Below, piece by piece: positions 6,910 through 15,760 of a stretch of 64,000 nucleotides of DNA (position 1 is its first letter; every line of letters begins with the position of its first letter). Source of the stretch: Methylobacterium sp. 10 (GTDB lineage Bacteria; Pseudomonadota; Alphaproteobacteria; Rhizobiales; Beijerinckiaceae). The notes under the pieces were generated by a model. The model did not search any database. It was not told the DNA's origin and was given only the letters and a program-made list of their open reading frames with translations. A program made the translations under genes and the position numbers. The stretch covers positions 4,148,035 to 4,212,034 of the forward strand of contig NZ_KI912577.1 in the NCBI RefSeq assembly GCF_000519085.1, written 5' to 3'.

Positions 6910-9783
6910 ATGAAATCTATCTACGGTTGGAAATCTGCCAAGGCAGGCGAGAGGAACTGGCCGAGGCCCATCACCGCGGTCGCCTCTTTCGCGGGCACCA
7001 TCCGCGGCCGGATCCTGGTCGCCTTTCTCATCATGAGCGCCATCACGGGCATCCTCGGATTATCGGCGGCTTCGGGGATTCGCCGGGCCGACGAACTCGT
7101 GAGCCGGACTTTCGATCAGTCTCTCATGTCGATCAACTATGCGCGGGCCGCCGCCGCCGATTTCGCCAACATGCGCTCCCTGGAGGCCCGGCGGCGGATG
7201 ATCGCCGATCCCGGCGTCAAGGCGGAGCTCGACGGCCGGCTCGACACCCTGCGCCGCGTCTTCGCCGAGGATCTCGCCGTGGCGGTGGAGCGCGCCCAGT
7301 CGGGCCGTGCGACCCAGGCGGCCGAGGCCGTGGAGCGGGCGGTGAAGGATTGGGACGCGGCCCGCTCCGTCCTCGCCGGCCGCGAGACCAGGGATTCCGA
7401 TTGGGACGCCGTCGACCGGCATGCCGCCGCCGCCGAGGAGCATCTCGACCTCTTCATCAACCATACCGCCGGCGACGGTTTCATCTACCGGCAGCAGGCC
7501 AGGGCCATCGTCGCCCGCGAGACCCAGATCAACCTCTTCGGCACCCTGCTCGCCCTGCTCATGTCGGCCTCCGTCGCCTTCCTGCTGGCCCGGCGCATCA
7601 TGCGGCCGGTGGCGGACGCCTCCATGGTCGCCTCGCGGATCGCGGCGGGCGACCTCAGCGTGACGATCCCGTCCGGCAGTGCGGACGAACTCGGCGCCCT
7701 CCTCGCCTCCATGGGCGTCATGCGCGACAACATCCGCCGGGCGATGGAGCAGGAGGTCGCCCAGCGCATCTCGGCGGAGGCCCATCTCGCCGACGCCCTC
7801 GAGACCTCCCTCGAAGGCATCGTCGTGGTCGACGAATCCGGCCGGATCGCGCTCATCAACGGGCAGGCGGAGGATTTCCTCGGGTTCGGTCACGAGCCGC
7901 TGCCGCGGGACACGTCGATGGCCCGCGTGGCCTTCGAGGGCAACGCGCTCGCCCGCATCCTCCTCTCCGAGGACGACGATTGGACGATGCCGCGCGAGAC
8001 GCAGCTCTTCGACGGGCGCTGGCTCCGGATCAGCCGCAGCCGCACGCGCACCGGCGGTTTCATCGCGGTCTGCAGCGACATCACCCTGCTCAAGGTCCAG
8101 GAGGCGCATCTCCAGGCCACCAACCTTCGCCTCGACACCGCCCTCGACAACATGTCCCAGGGCCTGTGCCTGTTCGACGCCGAGGGGCACCTCATCGTCG
8201 TCAACCGGCGCTATTGCGAGCTGTTCGACCTCGCGCCGGGAGACCTGCCGCTCGGCACCCCGTATGAAGACGTCGCGGCGCTCTACCTGGCCTCGGCGGA
8301 GGAGGGCACGGTCTTCGAGATCGAGGGCCGGCAGATCTCGGCCGCCGGTTCCGGCTTCCGCCAGATGGGCAACGGACGCGTCCTCGCCGTCACGCACAAG
8401 CCCGTGGCCGGGGGCGGCATGGTCTCCACCTACGAGGACGTCACCGACCGGCGCCAGGCCGATGCCCGGATCGCCTACATGGCCCGTCACGACGTCCTCA
8501 CCAGCCTGCCCAATCGCGCCATGTTCGGCGAGCGGATCGAGGAGGCCCTGGCCCATCTCGGGCGCGGCGGCATGTTCGCCGTGCTCTGCCTCGATCTCGA
8601 CCGGTTCAAGGAGGTCAACGACACCCTCGGCCACCCTGTGGGAGACGAACTCCTGAAAGCGGTGGGCAACCGCCTCACCGCCTGCCTGCGCGAGGTCGAC
8701 ACCGTGGCCCGGCTCGGCGGCGACGAATTCGCCATCATCCTCGCGGGCGTGACCTACCCGGAAGAGGCCACCATCCTGGCGCGGCGGATCGTGGACGTGA
8801 TCAGCAACCCCTACGAGCTCGACGGCCAGCAGGTCGCCGTCGGCGTCAGCATCGGCATCTGCCTCGCCCCCGGCGACGGCACGAGCTGCGACAAGCTCCT
8901 CAAGAACGCCGACGTCGCCCTCTACCGCGCCAAGGCCGACGGGCGCGGCACCTGGCGCTTCTTCGAGGTGGAGATGGACATCCGGCTCCAGGCCCGCCGC
9001 GCCCTCGAACTCGACCTGCGCGAGGCGGTGGCCCAGGGTGCGTTCGAGATGTTCTACCAGCCGATCTACGATTTTCGCGGCCGGCGCGTCGGCGGGTTCG
9101 AGGCGCTGATGCGGTGGCGCCACCCGGAGCGCGGGCTCGTCTCGCCCGCGGAATTCATCACGGTCGCCGAGGAGATCGGCCTGATCGTGCCGCTCGGCGA
9201 CTGGGCCCTGCGCACGGCCTGCAGCGAGGCCATGCGCTGGCCCGACGGGATCAGGGTCGCGGTCAACGTCTCGGTGGCCCAGTTCCGGGACGGCATCGTC
9301 ATCCAGTCCGTCAAGGACGCGCTCGGCGTCAGTCGACTCCCCGCCGCGCGCCTGGAGCTCGAGATCACGGAATCGGTCCTGCTCAAGGACAACGCCGCGA
9401 CCCTCGCCACCCTCCACGCCCTGCGTCGCCTCGGCGTCCGGATCGCCATGGACGATTTCGGCACGGGCTACTCGTCGCTGAGCTACCTGCGCAGCTTCCC
9501 CTTCGACAAGATCAAGATCGACCAGTCCTTCGTCCGGGACATCACCGCGGCCGACGAATCCGCCTTCATCGTCCGCGCCGTCATCGGCCTCGGATCGAGC
9601 CTGCACATGCGCACCACCGGCGAGGGGATCGAGAACGAGATCCAGTTCGAGCGCCTGCGCCAGGAAGGCTGCGACGAGGGCCAGGGCTACTATATCGGCC
9701 GCCCCGAGGGCGCCGGGAGCATCCCCGAGGTGCTGCAGCGCTGGTCGGGACGGCGCGGCCGCGCCAAGCACGCCGTCGCCTGA
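6910..9783 (+). CDS. Membrane PAS-GGDEF-EAL cyclic-di-GMP protein
   Basis: Predicted bifunctional cyclic-di-GMP enzyme. Domains in order for the 957-residue form: transmembrane helix near residues 38-60, periplasmic helical-bundle sensor, second helix near 205-227, HAMP, two PAS-like regions (EGIVVVDESG and QGLCLFDAEG), a GGDEF domain with intact RLGGDEFAI and an upstream REVD that fits the inhibitory I-site, and an EAL domain with GFEALMRWRHP, ELEITES, DDFGTGYSSL and KIKIDQSFV. Both catalytic motifs look intact, so net activity cannot be predicted. The ATG at 6910 is preferred over an upstream TTG at 6799. It is a single gene followed by a repeat element. Confidence 0.9.
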   Translation: MKSIYGWKSAKAGERNWPRPITAVASFAGTIRGRILVAFLIMSAITGILGLSAASGIRRADELVSRTFDQSLMSINYARAAAADFANMRSLEARRRMIADPGVKAELDGRLDTLRRVFAEDLAVAVERAQSGRATQAAEAVERAVKDWDAARSVLAGRETRDSDWDAVDRHAAAAEEHLDLFINHTAGDGFIYRQQARAIVARETQINLFGTLLALLMSASVAFLLARRIMRPVADASMVASRIAAGDLSVTIPSGSADELGALLASMGVMRDNIRRAMEQEVAQRISAEAHLADALETSLEGIVVVDESGRIALINGQAEDFLGFGHEPLPRDTSMARVAFEGNALARILLSEDDDWTMPRETQLFDGRWLRISRSRTRTGGFIAVCSDITLLKVQEAHLQATNLRLDTALDNMSQGLCLFDAEGHLIVVNRRYCELFDLAPGDLPLGTPYEDVAALYLASAEEGTVFEIEGRQISAAGSGFRQMGNGRVLAVTHKPVAGGGMVSTYEDVTDRRQADARIAYMARHDVLTSLPNRAMFGERIEEALAHLGRGGMFAVLCLDLDRFKEVNDTLGHPVGDELLKAVGNRLTACLREVDTVARLGGDEFAIILAGVTYPEEATILARRIVDVISNPYELDGQQVAVGVSIGICLAPGDGTSCDKLLKNADVALYRAKADGRGTWRFFEVEMDIRLQARRALELDLREAVAQGAFEMFYQPIYDFRGRRVGGFEALMRWRHPERGLVSPAEFITVAEEIGLIVPLGDWALRTACSEAMRWPDGIRVAVNVSVAQFRDGIVIQSVKDALGVSRLPAARLELEITESVLLKDNAATLATLHALRRLGVRIAMDDFGTGYSSLSYLRSFPFDKIKIDQSFVRDITAADESAFIVRAVIGLGSSLHMRTTGEGIENEIQFERLRQEGCDEGQGYYIGRPEGAGSIPEVLQRWSGRRGRAKHAVA

Positions 9784-9854
9784 GGAGAACCGCGCCTCCC
9801 CCTCTCCCCGCCGGGCGACGGCATTCACACATTTCGCGGGCTGCGCCGACGAGC

Positions 9855-9969
9855 CCTCCTCCCCCTTGTGGGGAGGAGTTGGAGGTGGGGGTGGTTGGGC
9901 GACCCTCAAGCTGCGGAGGCTGGCGCCACCACCCCCACTCCTGACCTCTCCCCACAAGGGGGAGAGGGA
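9855..9969. repeat. Type A palindromic intergenic repeat, full copy
   Basis: A long imperfect inverted repeat. The left arm begins cctcctcccccttgtgggga and runs into gggggtggttgggcgaccct; the right arm is close to its reverse complement and ends ctccccacaagggggagagg. Related copies lie at 13135-13311 and 20547-20603. It sits 72 bases after the GGDEF-EAL stop and before the puf terminator, so transcripts from either side could fold it into a strong hairpin. Confidence 0.85.
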
Positions 9970-10090
9970 CGCGCTCTGCCTGAAACAGCTGCTGTGTGAA
10001 TCCGGGAGGCGTGCCGAGTGAGGGGATGCTCGACCGTGCGCGCTGGGACGGGCTCGCTTGGGACTTGGTGTGATGCCCGTTCGCTCAAGC

Positions 10091-10127
10091 AAAAGGGGCG
10101 GATTCCAAAGAACCCACCCCCCTTTGT
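10091..10127 (-). terminator. Terminator of the crtEF-bchCXYZ-puf superoperon
   Basis: Read on the minus strand, a 16-pair stem with one bulge and a TTTG loop (left arm starting CAAAGGGG, right arm ending CCCCTTTTG) starts 15 bases after the pufC stop. Several pairs are G-U. A TTTT run at the base of the stem suggests Rho-independent termination. It is the expected 3' end of the puf transcript. Confidence 0.75.
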
Positions 10128-10141
10128 CTATCTCCGAAACC

Positions 10142-11251
10142 CTATTGTGGTGCGGGGGGCGGCGCAGGGGCGGCTGGCGCCGGCTCCGCTGGCACGGGGT
10201 CCGCCGCGCTCGCCGTCTCGGTGGATTTGGCCAATTCCGGATAGGCCTCGATCATCGATGCGCCGTTGAGGGGCTTGCTCTGTCCGTTGTGGCAGGTGGT
10301 GCAGTTCACCTTGGGCACGTCGCCGAGCACGCCGAGGCGGGCGGTGGGGAAGGTCGAGGTCAGCGGCTCGAGGAAGTTGCCGTTGATGTCCCGCACCATG
10401 CGGATGCCGTGCCAGGCGGTGGTGCGCTGGGGCGTGCTCTGCGACCAGTTCGAGATCGCCCTCGTGTTGTGGCAGAAGGTGCAATTGACCCCGAGACCCT
10501 CCGACATGTGGATCATCAGGCCGTAGGTCTTCTCGGCATCCTGGATCGGCTTGCCCTTGGTGGTGGGGAGCGCCGTGGTGGCGTTCACCCGGATGGCGTT
10601 GTTGTCGATGTTTTTATCGGCGAGGTATTCGGTCAGGGTGTCGTAGGGCAGCGAGGCGAGCCCCACCGAGGCTTTGGCCAGGTTCTGCCCGTTGTTGCGG
10701 GCGGTGAAGCCGCCGGGCCGGTTCGGGCCGGGATCGGTGAACCAGACATGGGCCGGCACCGGCTGGCCGCGGTGGCAGGTGAAGCAGGTGACGCCCGTGC
10801 CCCCCACATGGTTGTCCTTCCAGCTCTCGTTGATGTGCTGGGTCATCTGCAGCATCCGGCGGGCGACTTTCTTCTGGTAGAGGCTGTCGTCGGCCATGTT
10901 CTCGGTGTTGTGGCAATAGGTGCAACCCTGTTCCGGGCTGACCCATTCGGTCATCGAGACCATCAGGCGGTTGAACTCGTTGACGCTGACGTTCTTGAGG
11001 ACCTGGACGTTCTCGTAGGTGGCGCCGGCGAGCTCCTCGCCGGGCTCGGCCGGGTCGGCCGGCGCCGGGGCGACGTTGGCCGCCTTCGTCTCGGCCACCC
11101 CGTCGCGAGTATGGATCTGGTCCATCCCCGTTCCGCGAAAGCCGTTCTGGGTGGTCTGGAGCGGCGGCCGGTCCCAGCCGGACGTACCGAACATCGCGAT
11201 GGTGAGGAAGAAGGCGATCGAGGCGCCGAGAACTGTGACGAACGTCTTCAT
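10142..11251 (-). CDS. pufC: Reaction-centre tetrahaem cytochrome subunit PufC
   Basis: Periplasmic cytochrome that re-reduces the photo-oxidised special pair. The 369-residue protein has four haem motifs in order: CTYCHNTEN, CFTCHRGQP, CTFCHNTRA and CTTCHNGQS. The N-terminus has a single hydrophobic helix (residues 3-20) and no lipobox cysteine, so it is probably anchored by an uncleaved helix, unlike the lipoprotein form of Blastochloris. The C-terminus is a Pro/Ala-rich tail. Its ATG overlaps the pufM stop by four bases (11248-11251), which indicates translational coupling. A terminator follows 15 bases downstream. Confidence 0.97.
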   Translation of the reverse strand: MKTFVTVLGASIAFFLTIAMFGTSGWDRPPLQTTQNGFRGTGMDQIHTRDGVAETKAANVAPAPADPAEPGEELAGATYENVQVLKNVSVNEFNRLMVSMTEWVSPEQGCTYCHNTENMADDSLYQKKVARRMLQMTQHINESWKDNHVGGTGVTCFTCHRGQPVPAHVWFTDPGPNRPGGFTARNNGQNLAKASVGLASLPYDTLTEYLADKNIDNNAIRVNATTALPTTKGKPIQDAEKTYGLMIHMSEGLGVNCTFCHNTRAISNWSQSTPQRTTAWHGIRMVRDINGNFLEPLTSTFPTARLGVLGDVPKVNCTTCHNGQSKPLNGASMIEAYPELAKSTETASAADPVPAEPAPAAPAPPPAPQ

Positions 11252-12225
11252 GGGACCGCCCCCGGCATGCTCAAGGGATCGACGACCGGCGCATAGACCT
11301 GCGGATAGGACGGGGCGACGCCATGCTTGACCGCCCAGAGGTACCAGTTGTCGACCACCGTGCCGGTGAGCAGGATGCCGATGCCGCCGGTGAGGGTGGT
11401 CAGCACCGCGAACCACCAGGCCCAGCGGTGGACCGATTCCATCGTGGCGTTGAAGCCCATGGTCCAGCGCCAGAACAGGGCGGCGCGCTCGGTGGCGGTG
11501 CCGCGATCGACGATCTGGTCGATCTCGCGCTCGCCGCCGAAGCGGCTCACCGCCAGGATCGTGGCGCCATGCATCGCGAAGAGGAGCGTCGACCCGTAGA
11601 GGAAGACGATCGAGAGCATGTGGAACGGGTTGTAGAAGAGGTTGCCGTAGCGCAGCGAGAAGGCGGCGGTCCAGTCGAGATGCGGGAAGATGCCGAAGGG
11701 CACCGCCTCGCTCCACGACCCCATCAGGACCGGCCGGATGAAGCCGAGGACCAGGAACAGCCAGATGGCGGAGGCGAAGGCCCAGGGCACATGGGTGCCG
11801 AGGCCGAGCGCCCGGGCGCGGCGATAGAGCCGGACCCACCACAGCAGGATCGAGGCGGTGAGGAAGAAGCCGGCGATCAGCCACCATCCGCCTTCCTGCA
11901 GCGGCGGCAGGATCTTGAGCCCGTATTGCGGTCGCGGCGGCTCAAGGGCGAGCCAGGGCAATTGGCGCACGAACTGGACCGGGTCCCAGTTCACGCTCGC
12001 CCACATGTTGAGGCCGACGATCTCGAAGGCGATGAGGAAGCACACGCCCGAGAGGGCGCCGAGATAGCCGATGTAGATCGGGCCGACCTGGGCGTTGCCG
12101 AACAGGCCGAACAGGTAGCTGTGGAACGGCGTGCCCCAGCGCCGGTCGACATCGACGGGAACGCCGAGTTCCGGAATGGTGGAGCGGACTTGGACCTCGG
12201 TGAAGATGTTCTGATAGTAGGCCAT
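11248..12225 (-). CDS. pufM: Photosynthetic reaction centre M subunit
   Basis: One of the two core subunits of the type II reaction centre; with PufL it binds bacteriochlorophyll, bacteriopheophytin, quinones and the non-haem iron. Five hydrophobic helices are visible in 325 residues. Characteristic segments are HLDWTAAFSLRYGNLFYNPF and FAMHGATILAV, carrying pigment and iron histidines, and FGGEREIDQIVDRGTA, which includes the glutamate iron ligand. The start MAYYQNIFTEVQV is typical. It follows pufL by 14 bases and overlaps pufC. Confidence 0.98.
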   Translation of the reverse strand: MAYYQNIFTEVQVRSTIPELGVPVDVDRRWGTPFHSYLFGLFGNAQVGPIYIGYLGALSGVCFLIAFEIVGLNMWASVNWDPVQFVRQLPWLALEPPRPQYGLKILPPLQEGGWWLIAGFFLTASILLWWVRLYRRARALGLGTHVPWAFASAIWLFLVLGFIRPVLMGSWSEAVPFGIFPHLDWTAAFSLRYGNLFYNPFHMLSIVFLYGSTLLFAMHGATILAVSRFGGEREIDQIVDRGTATERAALFWRWTMGFNATMESVHRWAWWFAVLTTLTGGIGILLTGTVVDNWYLWAVKHGVAPSYPQVYAPVVDPLSMPGAVP

Positions 12226-12239
12226 GGTCGTGCCCCCCT

Positions 12240-13064
12240 CTAGCGCCAGACCGGGAGATTGAGCCACCAGCCCCACCATTCCGGCCAGCCACGGGTCCAG
12301 AACGGGCCGCTGATGATGATGCAGACGGCGCTCCAGAAGCCCGCCGAGAGGGCGAGGAACAGGCCGAGCCGGTGGATGCCGAGCGTGCCGATCGAGTAGC
12401 CGATCGTGTCGCGGAAGAAGGTGTCCTCGTGCTCGGGGGTCTTCACCACCTGGCCCTTGCCGGGATTGGTGGCCGAGAGGATCAGTGCGCCGTGCAGGGA
12501 CAGGGCGAAGGTCGTCGTGAAGAAGAACGACACCGCCAGCATGTGCGCCGGATTGTAGTGGAAGTGCAGGTACTGGTAGCCGGTGTTCGAGACCCAATCG
12601 AGATGGCTGAGGATGCCGTAGGGGAAGCCGTGGCCCCAGGCGCCCATCAGGAACGGCCGGATCACCACCAGCGACACATAGGCGAAGATCGCCACCGAGA
12701 AGGCGAAGGGCACGTGGTAGCCGATGCCGAGCTTGCGGCAGATCTCGACCTCGCGCAGGGCCCAGGAGACGAACGACCCGACCGCGCAGAAGGTGATGAT
12801 CTGCCAGAGGCCGCCCTCCTTGAGGGGGGCGAGCGCCAGCCCGTATTTGAGATCGGGCGGCGCGATGTTGATCTGCCAGATGTTCCAGGTCGGCCCGAGC
12901 GCCGCGCCGTAGATGATCAGCGCGGTGCCGAGCACCGAGAAGAACAGCGTCGTGACGCCGAAGAACCCGACATAGAACGGCCCGACCCAGAAATCGAACA
13001 GGTCTCCGCCAAGCAGCGTGCCGCCGCGGACGCGGTATTTTCGTTCGAAACTCAGCATCGCCAT
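12240..13064 (-). CDS. pufL: Photosynthetic reaction centre L subunit
   Basis: Core reaction-centre subunit partnering PufM. It has 274 residues with five transmembrane helices and the typical N-terminus LSFERKYRVRGGTLLGGDLF. Pigment and iron ligand regions are seen in HLDWVSNTGYQYLHFHYNP and FALSLHGALIL. The family usually starts at MLSFERKY, which here is residue 3 (ATG at 13058); both starts are possible. It is separated from pufA by 266 bases that hold a large palindromic repeat. Confidence 0.98.
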   Translation of the reverse strand: MAMLSFERKYRVRGGTLLGGDLFDFWVGPFYVGFFGVTTLFFSVLGTALIIYGAALGPTWNIWQINIAPPDLKYGLALAPLKEGGLWQIITFCAVGSFVSWALREVEICRKLGIGYHVPFAFSVAIFAYVSLVVIRPFLMGAWGHGFPYGILSHLDWVSNTGYQYLHFHYNPAHMLAVSFFFTTTFALSLHGALILSATNPGKGQVVKTPEHEDTFFRDTIGYSIGTLGIHRLGLFLALSAGFWSAVCIIISGPFWTRGWPEWWGWWLNLPVWR

Positions 13065-13134
13065 CGCGAATACCTCCCGGCTTCACAGGTCACGATTCTT
13101 GATGGATTCGCGCATCCGTCAGGCTGCGCGTCGT

Positions 13135-13311
13135 CCCCTCCCCCTTGCGGGGAGAGGTGAGGAGTGGGGGTGGCGCCGCTGGCCTCCGCAAGCCGAGGGT
13201 CGCCCAGCCACCCCCACCTCCAACTCCTCCCCGCACCCATCTCGGGCTTGCCCGATAGGGGCACCGGAGATGCGGGTCTCGGGCGAGCCCGAGACCCGGA
13301 GGGGGAGGAGG
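13135..13311. repeat. Type A repeat with strong hairpins between pufA and pufL
   Basis: This copy fills most of the pufA-pufL gap. The outer arms (ccctcccccttgcggggaga and its near-complement further on) match the type A element at 9855. An added hairpin lies at 13274-13297: gggtctcggg, four-base loop, cccgagaccc, a perfect 10-bp stem. In Rhodobacter an intercistronic hairpin at this position protects pufBA mRNA and sets the LH1:reaction-centre ratio; the same role here is inferred from position. Confidence 0.85.
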
Positions 13312-13330
13312 ATGGTCCGCATCCCGCCGG

Positions 13331-13519
13331 TCAGGCGGGCATCGTCGGCAGGACCAGCGTCTGCGCATTGGCGGCGCGCGGGGCCTTGGGGCCTTCCAGC
13401 CAGTTGAACCGGTCGGTGCTGAGCAAGATGAAGTGGATCAGCAGCGCCAGGATGAACAGGAAGGTGAAGAGCGCCACCAGCGTGCGGCGCGGATCGAAGA
13501 GAAGCCAGACCTTGTGCAT
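13331..13519 (-). CDS. pufA: Light-harvesting LH1 alpha chain
   Basis: Antenna polypeptide of 62 residues forming the LH1 ring with PufB. The start MHKVWLLFDPRRTLVALFTF is typical of LH1 alpha. A single membrane helix (about residues 13-34) contains the bacteriochlorophyll ligand His29 in LLIHFILLSTDRFNW, with a conserved Trp40 near the C-terminal side. The tail is Pro/Ala-rich. It begins 14 bases after the pufB stop. No pucBA (LH2) genes are seen in the window. Confidence 0.97.
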   Translation of the reverse strand: MHKVWLLFDPRRTLVALFTFLFILALLIHFILLSTDRFNWLEGPKAPRAANAQTLVLPTMPA

Positions 13520-13533
13520 GGGTGCGTTCCTCC

Positions 13534-13761
13534 TCAGGAGATCATCGAGACGAGGCCGTGCGCGGCGCTCGTGACGGTGTCGAGGGCGGCGTAGCCCTTG
13601 GGGCCGGGCAGCCACGGGCGCCACATCCAGACGAGGATATGCGCGACCACGGCGATGGCCGTGAAGATGATGAAGCTCGTCAGGAAGATCGCGTGGAACT
13701 CCTTGGCTTCCGGTTCCGTCAGCCCGGACAGGCTGCTGGCTTTCTCGATTCCGCTGGACAT
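13534..13761 (-). CDS. pufB: Light-harvesting LH1 beta chain
   Basis: Antenna polypeptide of 75 residues. LH1 beta hallmarks are SLSGLTEPEAKEFHAIFLTS, then the membrane helix with the bacteriochlorophyll ligand His41 (AVVAHILVWMWRPWLPG). The C-terminus is about 20 residues longer than in many LH1 beta chains (GYAALDTVTSAAHGLVSMIS). About 170 bases separate it from pufQ; nothing was recognised there apart from a possible leader. Confidence 0.96.
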   Translation of the reverse strand: MSSGIEKASSLSGLTEPEAKEFHAIFLTSFIIFTAIAVVAHILVWMWRPWLPGPKGYAALDTVTSAAHGLVSMIS

Positions 13762-13931
13762 GGTGTGAGCCTCCGCTTTCGTCTGGCCGTGCGTGGTCCA
13801 CGCGCGGCGGGTGAGGTCGCGGGGGCCGGCAACGGCGCTCGCGACGGTCGTTCCCCCCTCGTCGGACGGGAGGTCGTTCGGGTTCCGGATCGGGCGGGCA
13901 TCGGCCCGGGGCGATCCGGCTCCGGAAAGCG

Positions 13932-14180
13932 TCAGCCCATGAAGACGAAGGGGATCGCCGACACGGCCATGGCCTTGGCCTCGCCGAAGACCGAGCGCCG
14001 GGCGATGAGTCCGTGGCCCACCGGAGCCCGTGCCGGGACGAGGCGCTGGAGTGCGGCCGCCGCGAGGAAGAAGGGGTAGGTCGCCACCAGGAGGAGGCGG
14101 AACTGCAGCTCGTGCCGCTGCAGGCGCGACGGGGCGGGACGCGACAGAGCCTGGCGGGAGGGCATGGTCATCGACTGCAT
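13932..14180 (-). CDS. pufQ: PufQ-like assembly protein
   Basis: Small protein of 82 residues at the position always held by pufQ, between bchZ and pufB. It has one hydrophobic segment (LQFRLLLVATYPFFLAAAAL, residues 25-44) preceded by basic residues, as in PufQ, which is linked to delivery of bacteriochlorophyll precursors and antenna assembly. Sequence similarity by eye is modest and position carries much of the weight. The ATG at 14180 has a good AGGAG ribosome-binding site. Confidence 0.75.
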   Translation of the reverse strand: MQSMTMPSRQALSRPAPSRLQRHELQFRLLLVATYPFFLAAAALQRLVPARAPVGHGLIARRSVFGEAKAMAVSAIPFVFMG

Positions 14181-14293
14181 GGCGGAAATCTCCTGTCCGC
14201 AATCCGCGGCGGTCGGCCTCGCGGGGAGGCCGGTTCTCGACGGAAACGGCGCCGCGCCGCTCCAGCCGGAAAGAGGGTGCGGGGCGGAGGCGC

Positions 14294-15760
14294 TCATGCC
14301 GCCGCTCCGAGGGTCAGGTCCGCATGGGCGCGCTCGACCTCGGCCGGGCCGACCCGCTCCTGTCCGGCATTCCGGGTCGCCCGTTCGGCCGCGTCGCGCA
14401 GGCGCTTGGCCACCGAGATCCGCACCAGCACCGGATGGGCCTCGACGAGGTCGTCGAGGAGGGTGCGGGCGGCCTCGTCCCAGGGCAGTTCGCGATGGAT
14501 CCGCGCCGGCGTCGCCTCGACCCGGTCCATGTCGCGGGCCAGCGGCAGGATGTGGAAGAGCATGTCGAACAGGGCGTTGCAGACCTCCTGGATGAGGTAG
14601 GTCGCGCCCGAGAAGCCCATGAAGGGCGTGCCGGTATGGCGCCGGATGATGGCGCCCGGAAAGGAAGCCGGCACGAACACCGCCCGCGATCCGCATTCGG
14701 CCGCGTACATGCGCTCGTTGAACGAGCCGAACAGGACGAGGGGCGGATTGGCCTTGATCGCTTCACGGACCGCCGCGTTGTCGGTCTTGGCGCCGGGCCG
14801 ACGCGAGATCGCGAAGGTGCAGGGCAGGCCCATCTCGTCTTCGAGAAAGCGGCGGACGCCCCGCGCATAAGTGTCCGAGGCGACGATGCCGAAACTCGCG
14901 GTGCCGAAGAAGTCCTGGGTCACCGAGCGCCACAGGTCCCAGACCGGCTTGATCGTGGTGTGGCGCTCGCGCTCGATGAAGGGCTCCGGATCGAGGCCGA
15001 GGATCTCACCGAGCTTGCGCAGGAACTTGGTGGTGGCGTGCAGGCCGATCGGCGCCTGCAGGTAGGGCCGCTCGAGGGCTTCGCAGAGGAGGCGGCCGAA
15101 CTCGCGGTAGAGGCAGATGTTGGCGTCCGCGTTCACGAGTTTCGGCACGTCGGCGAGATGCGAGCCGAGCGGAAAGGCGAGGTTCACCTCGGCGCCGATC
15201 CCCTCCACGAGGCGGCGGATCTCGGCCAGATCGGAGGGCATGTTGAAGGTGCCGTAGGCCGGGCCGATGATGTTGACGCGGGGGCGCTCGCCCTCCTTGC
15301 GGGGAGGCCTTGCCGGGATGCCCTTCTTGGCGAACTTGCGGGCGCCGTATTCCTGCCAGAGCCAGGACATCGCCCGGTCGGCGGTCTGCCACTGGTCCTC
15401 GTCGATGGTGCGCGGCAGGAAGCGCTGGAGGTTGGTGCCCTCGGGCGTCACGCCGCCGCCGATCATCTCGGCGATGGAGCCGGTGACGACCACGCTCGGC
15501 ATCCCCGGATCGAGGGTGGCATGGGCCCGCTTCATCGCGGCCTCGGTGCCGTGGCGGCCGAGTTCCTCCTCGGCAAGGCCCGTGACCACGATGGGCAATT
15601 CATGCGGCGGCAGGGCGTCGGTGTAGTGGAGCACCGAGGTGACCGGCAGGTTCTCGCAGCCCACGGGTCCGTCGATGACGACCTGCAATCCCTTGATGGC
15701 GGTGAAGACGTAGACGGCGCCCCAGTAGCCGCCGGCCCGGTCGTGATCGAGGACGAGCAT
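14294..15760 (-). CDS. bchZ: Chlorophyllide a reductase subunit Z
   Basis: Catalytic-component subunit of the nitrogenase-like chlorophyllide a oxidoreductase (BchX-BchY-BchZ), which reduces ring B to yield the bacteriochlorin. The 488-residue length is normal. The N-terminus MLVLDHDRAGGYWGAVYVFT is highly typical, and Cys35 in VIDGPVGCENLPV fits a cluster ligand shared with BchY. The C-terminal PCP_red-like tail includes LPWDEAARTLLDDLVEAHP. The start overlaps the bchY stop by one base within ATGA. Confidence 0.98.
   Translation of the reverse strand: MLVLDHDRAGGYWGAVYVFTAIKGLQVVIDGPVGCENLPVTSVLHYTDALPPHELPIVVTGLAEEELGRHGTEAAMKRAHATLDPGMPSVVVTGSIAEMIGGGVTPEGTNLQRFLPRTIDEDQWQTADRAMSWLWQEYGARKFAKKGIPARPPRKEGERPRVNIIGPAYGTFNMPSDLAEIRRLVEGIGAEVNLAFPLGSHLADVPKLVNADANICLYREFGRLLCEALERPYLQAPIGLHATTKFLRKLGEILGLDPEPFIERERHTTIKPVWDLWRSVTQDFFGTASFGIVASDTYARGVRRFLEDEMGLPCTFAISRRPGAKTDNAAVREAIKANPPLVLFGSFNERMYAAECGSRAVFVPASFPGAIIRRHTGTPFMGFSGATYLIQEVCNALFDMLFHILPLARDMDRVEATPARIHRELPWDEAARTLLDDLVEAHPVLVRISVAKRLRDAAERATRNAGQERVGPAEVERAHADLTLGAAA

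Noticed and set aside
7060..10092. 1010-codon open frame antisense to the GGDEF-EAL gene
   Set aside because: It mirrors the sense gene codon by codon, has acidic/low-complexity Gly-Glu-Asp-rich sequence typical of antisense frames in GC-rich DNA, and matches no family.
10142..13064. pufX or a second antenna gene in the puf operon
   Set aside because: pufC follows pufM directly and the operon ends in a terminator; no PufX-like or extra antenna ORF is present.
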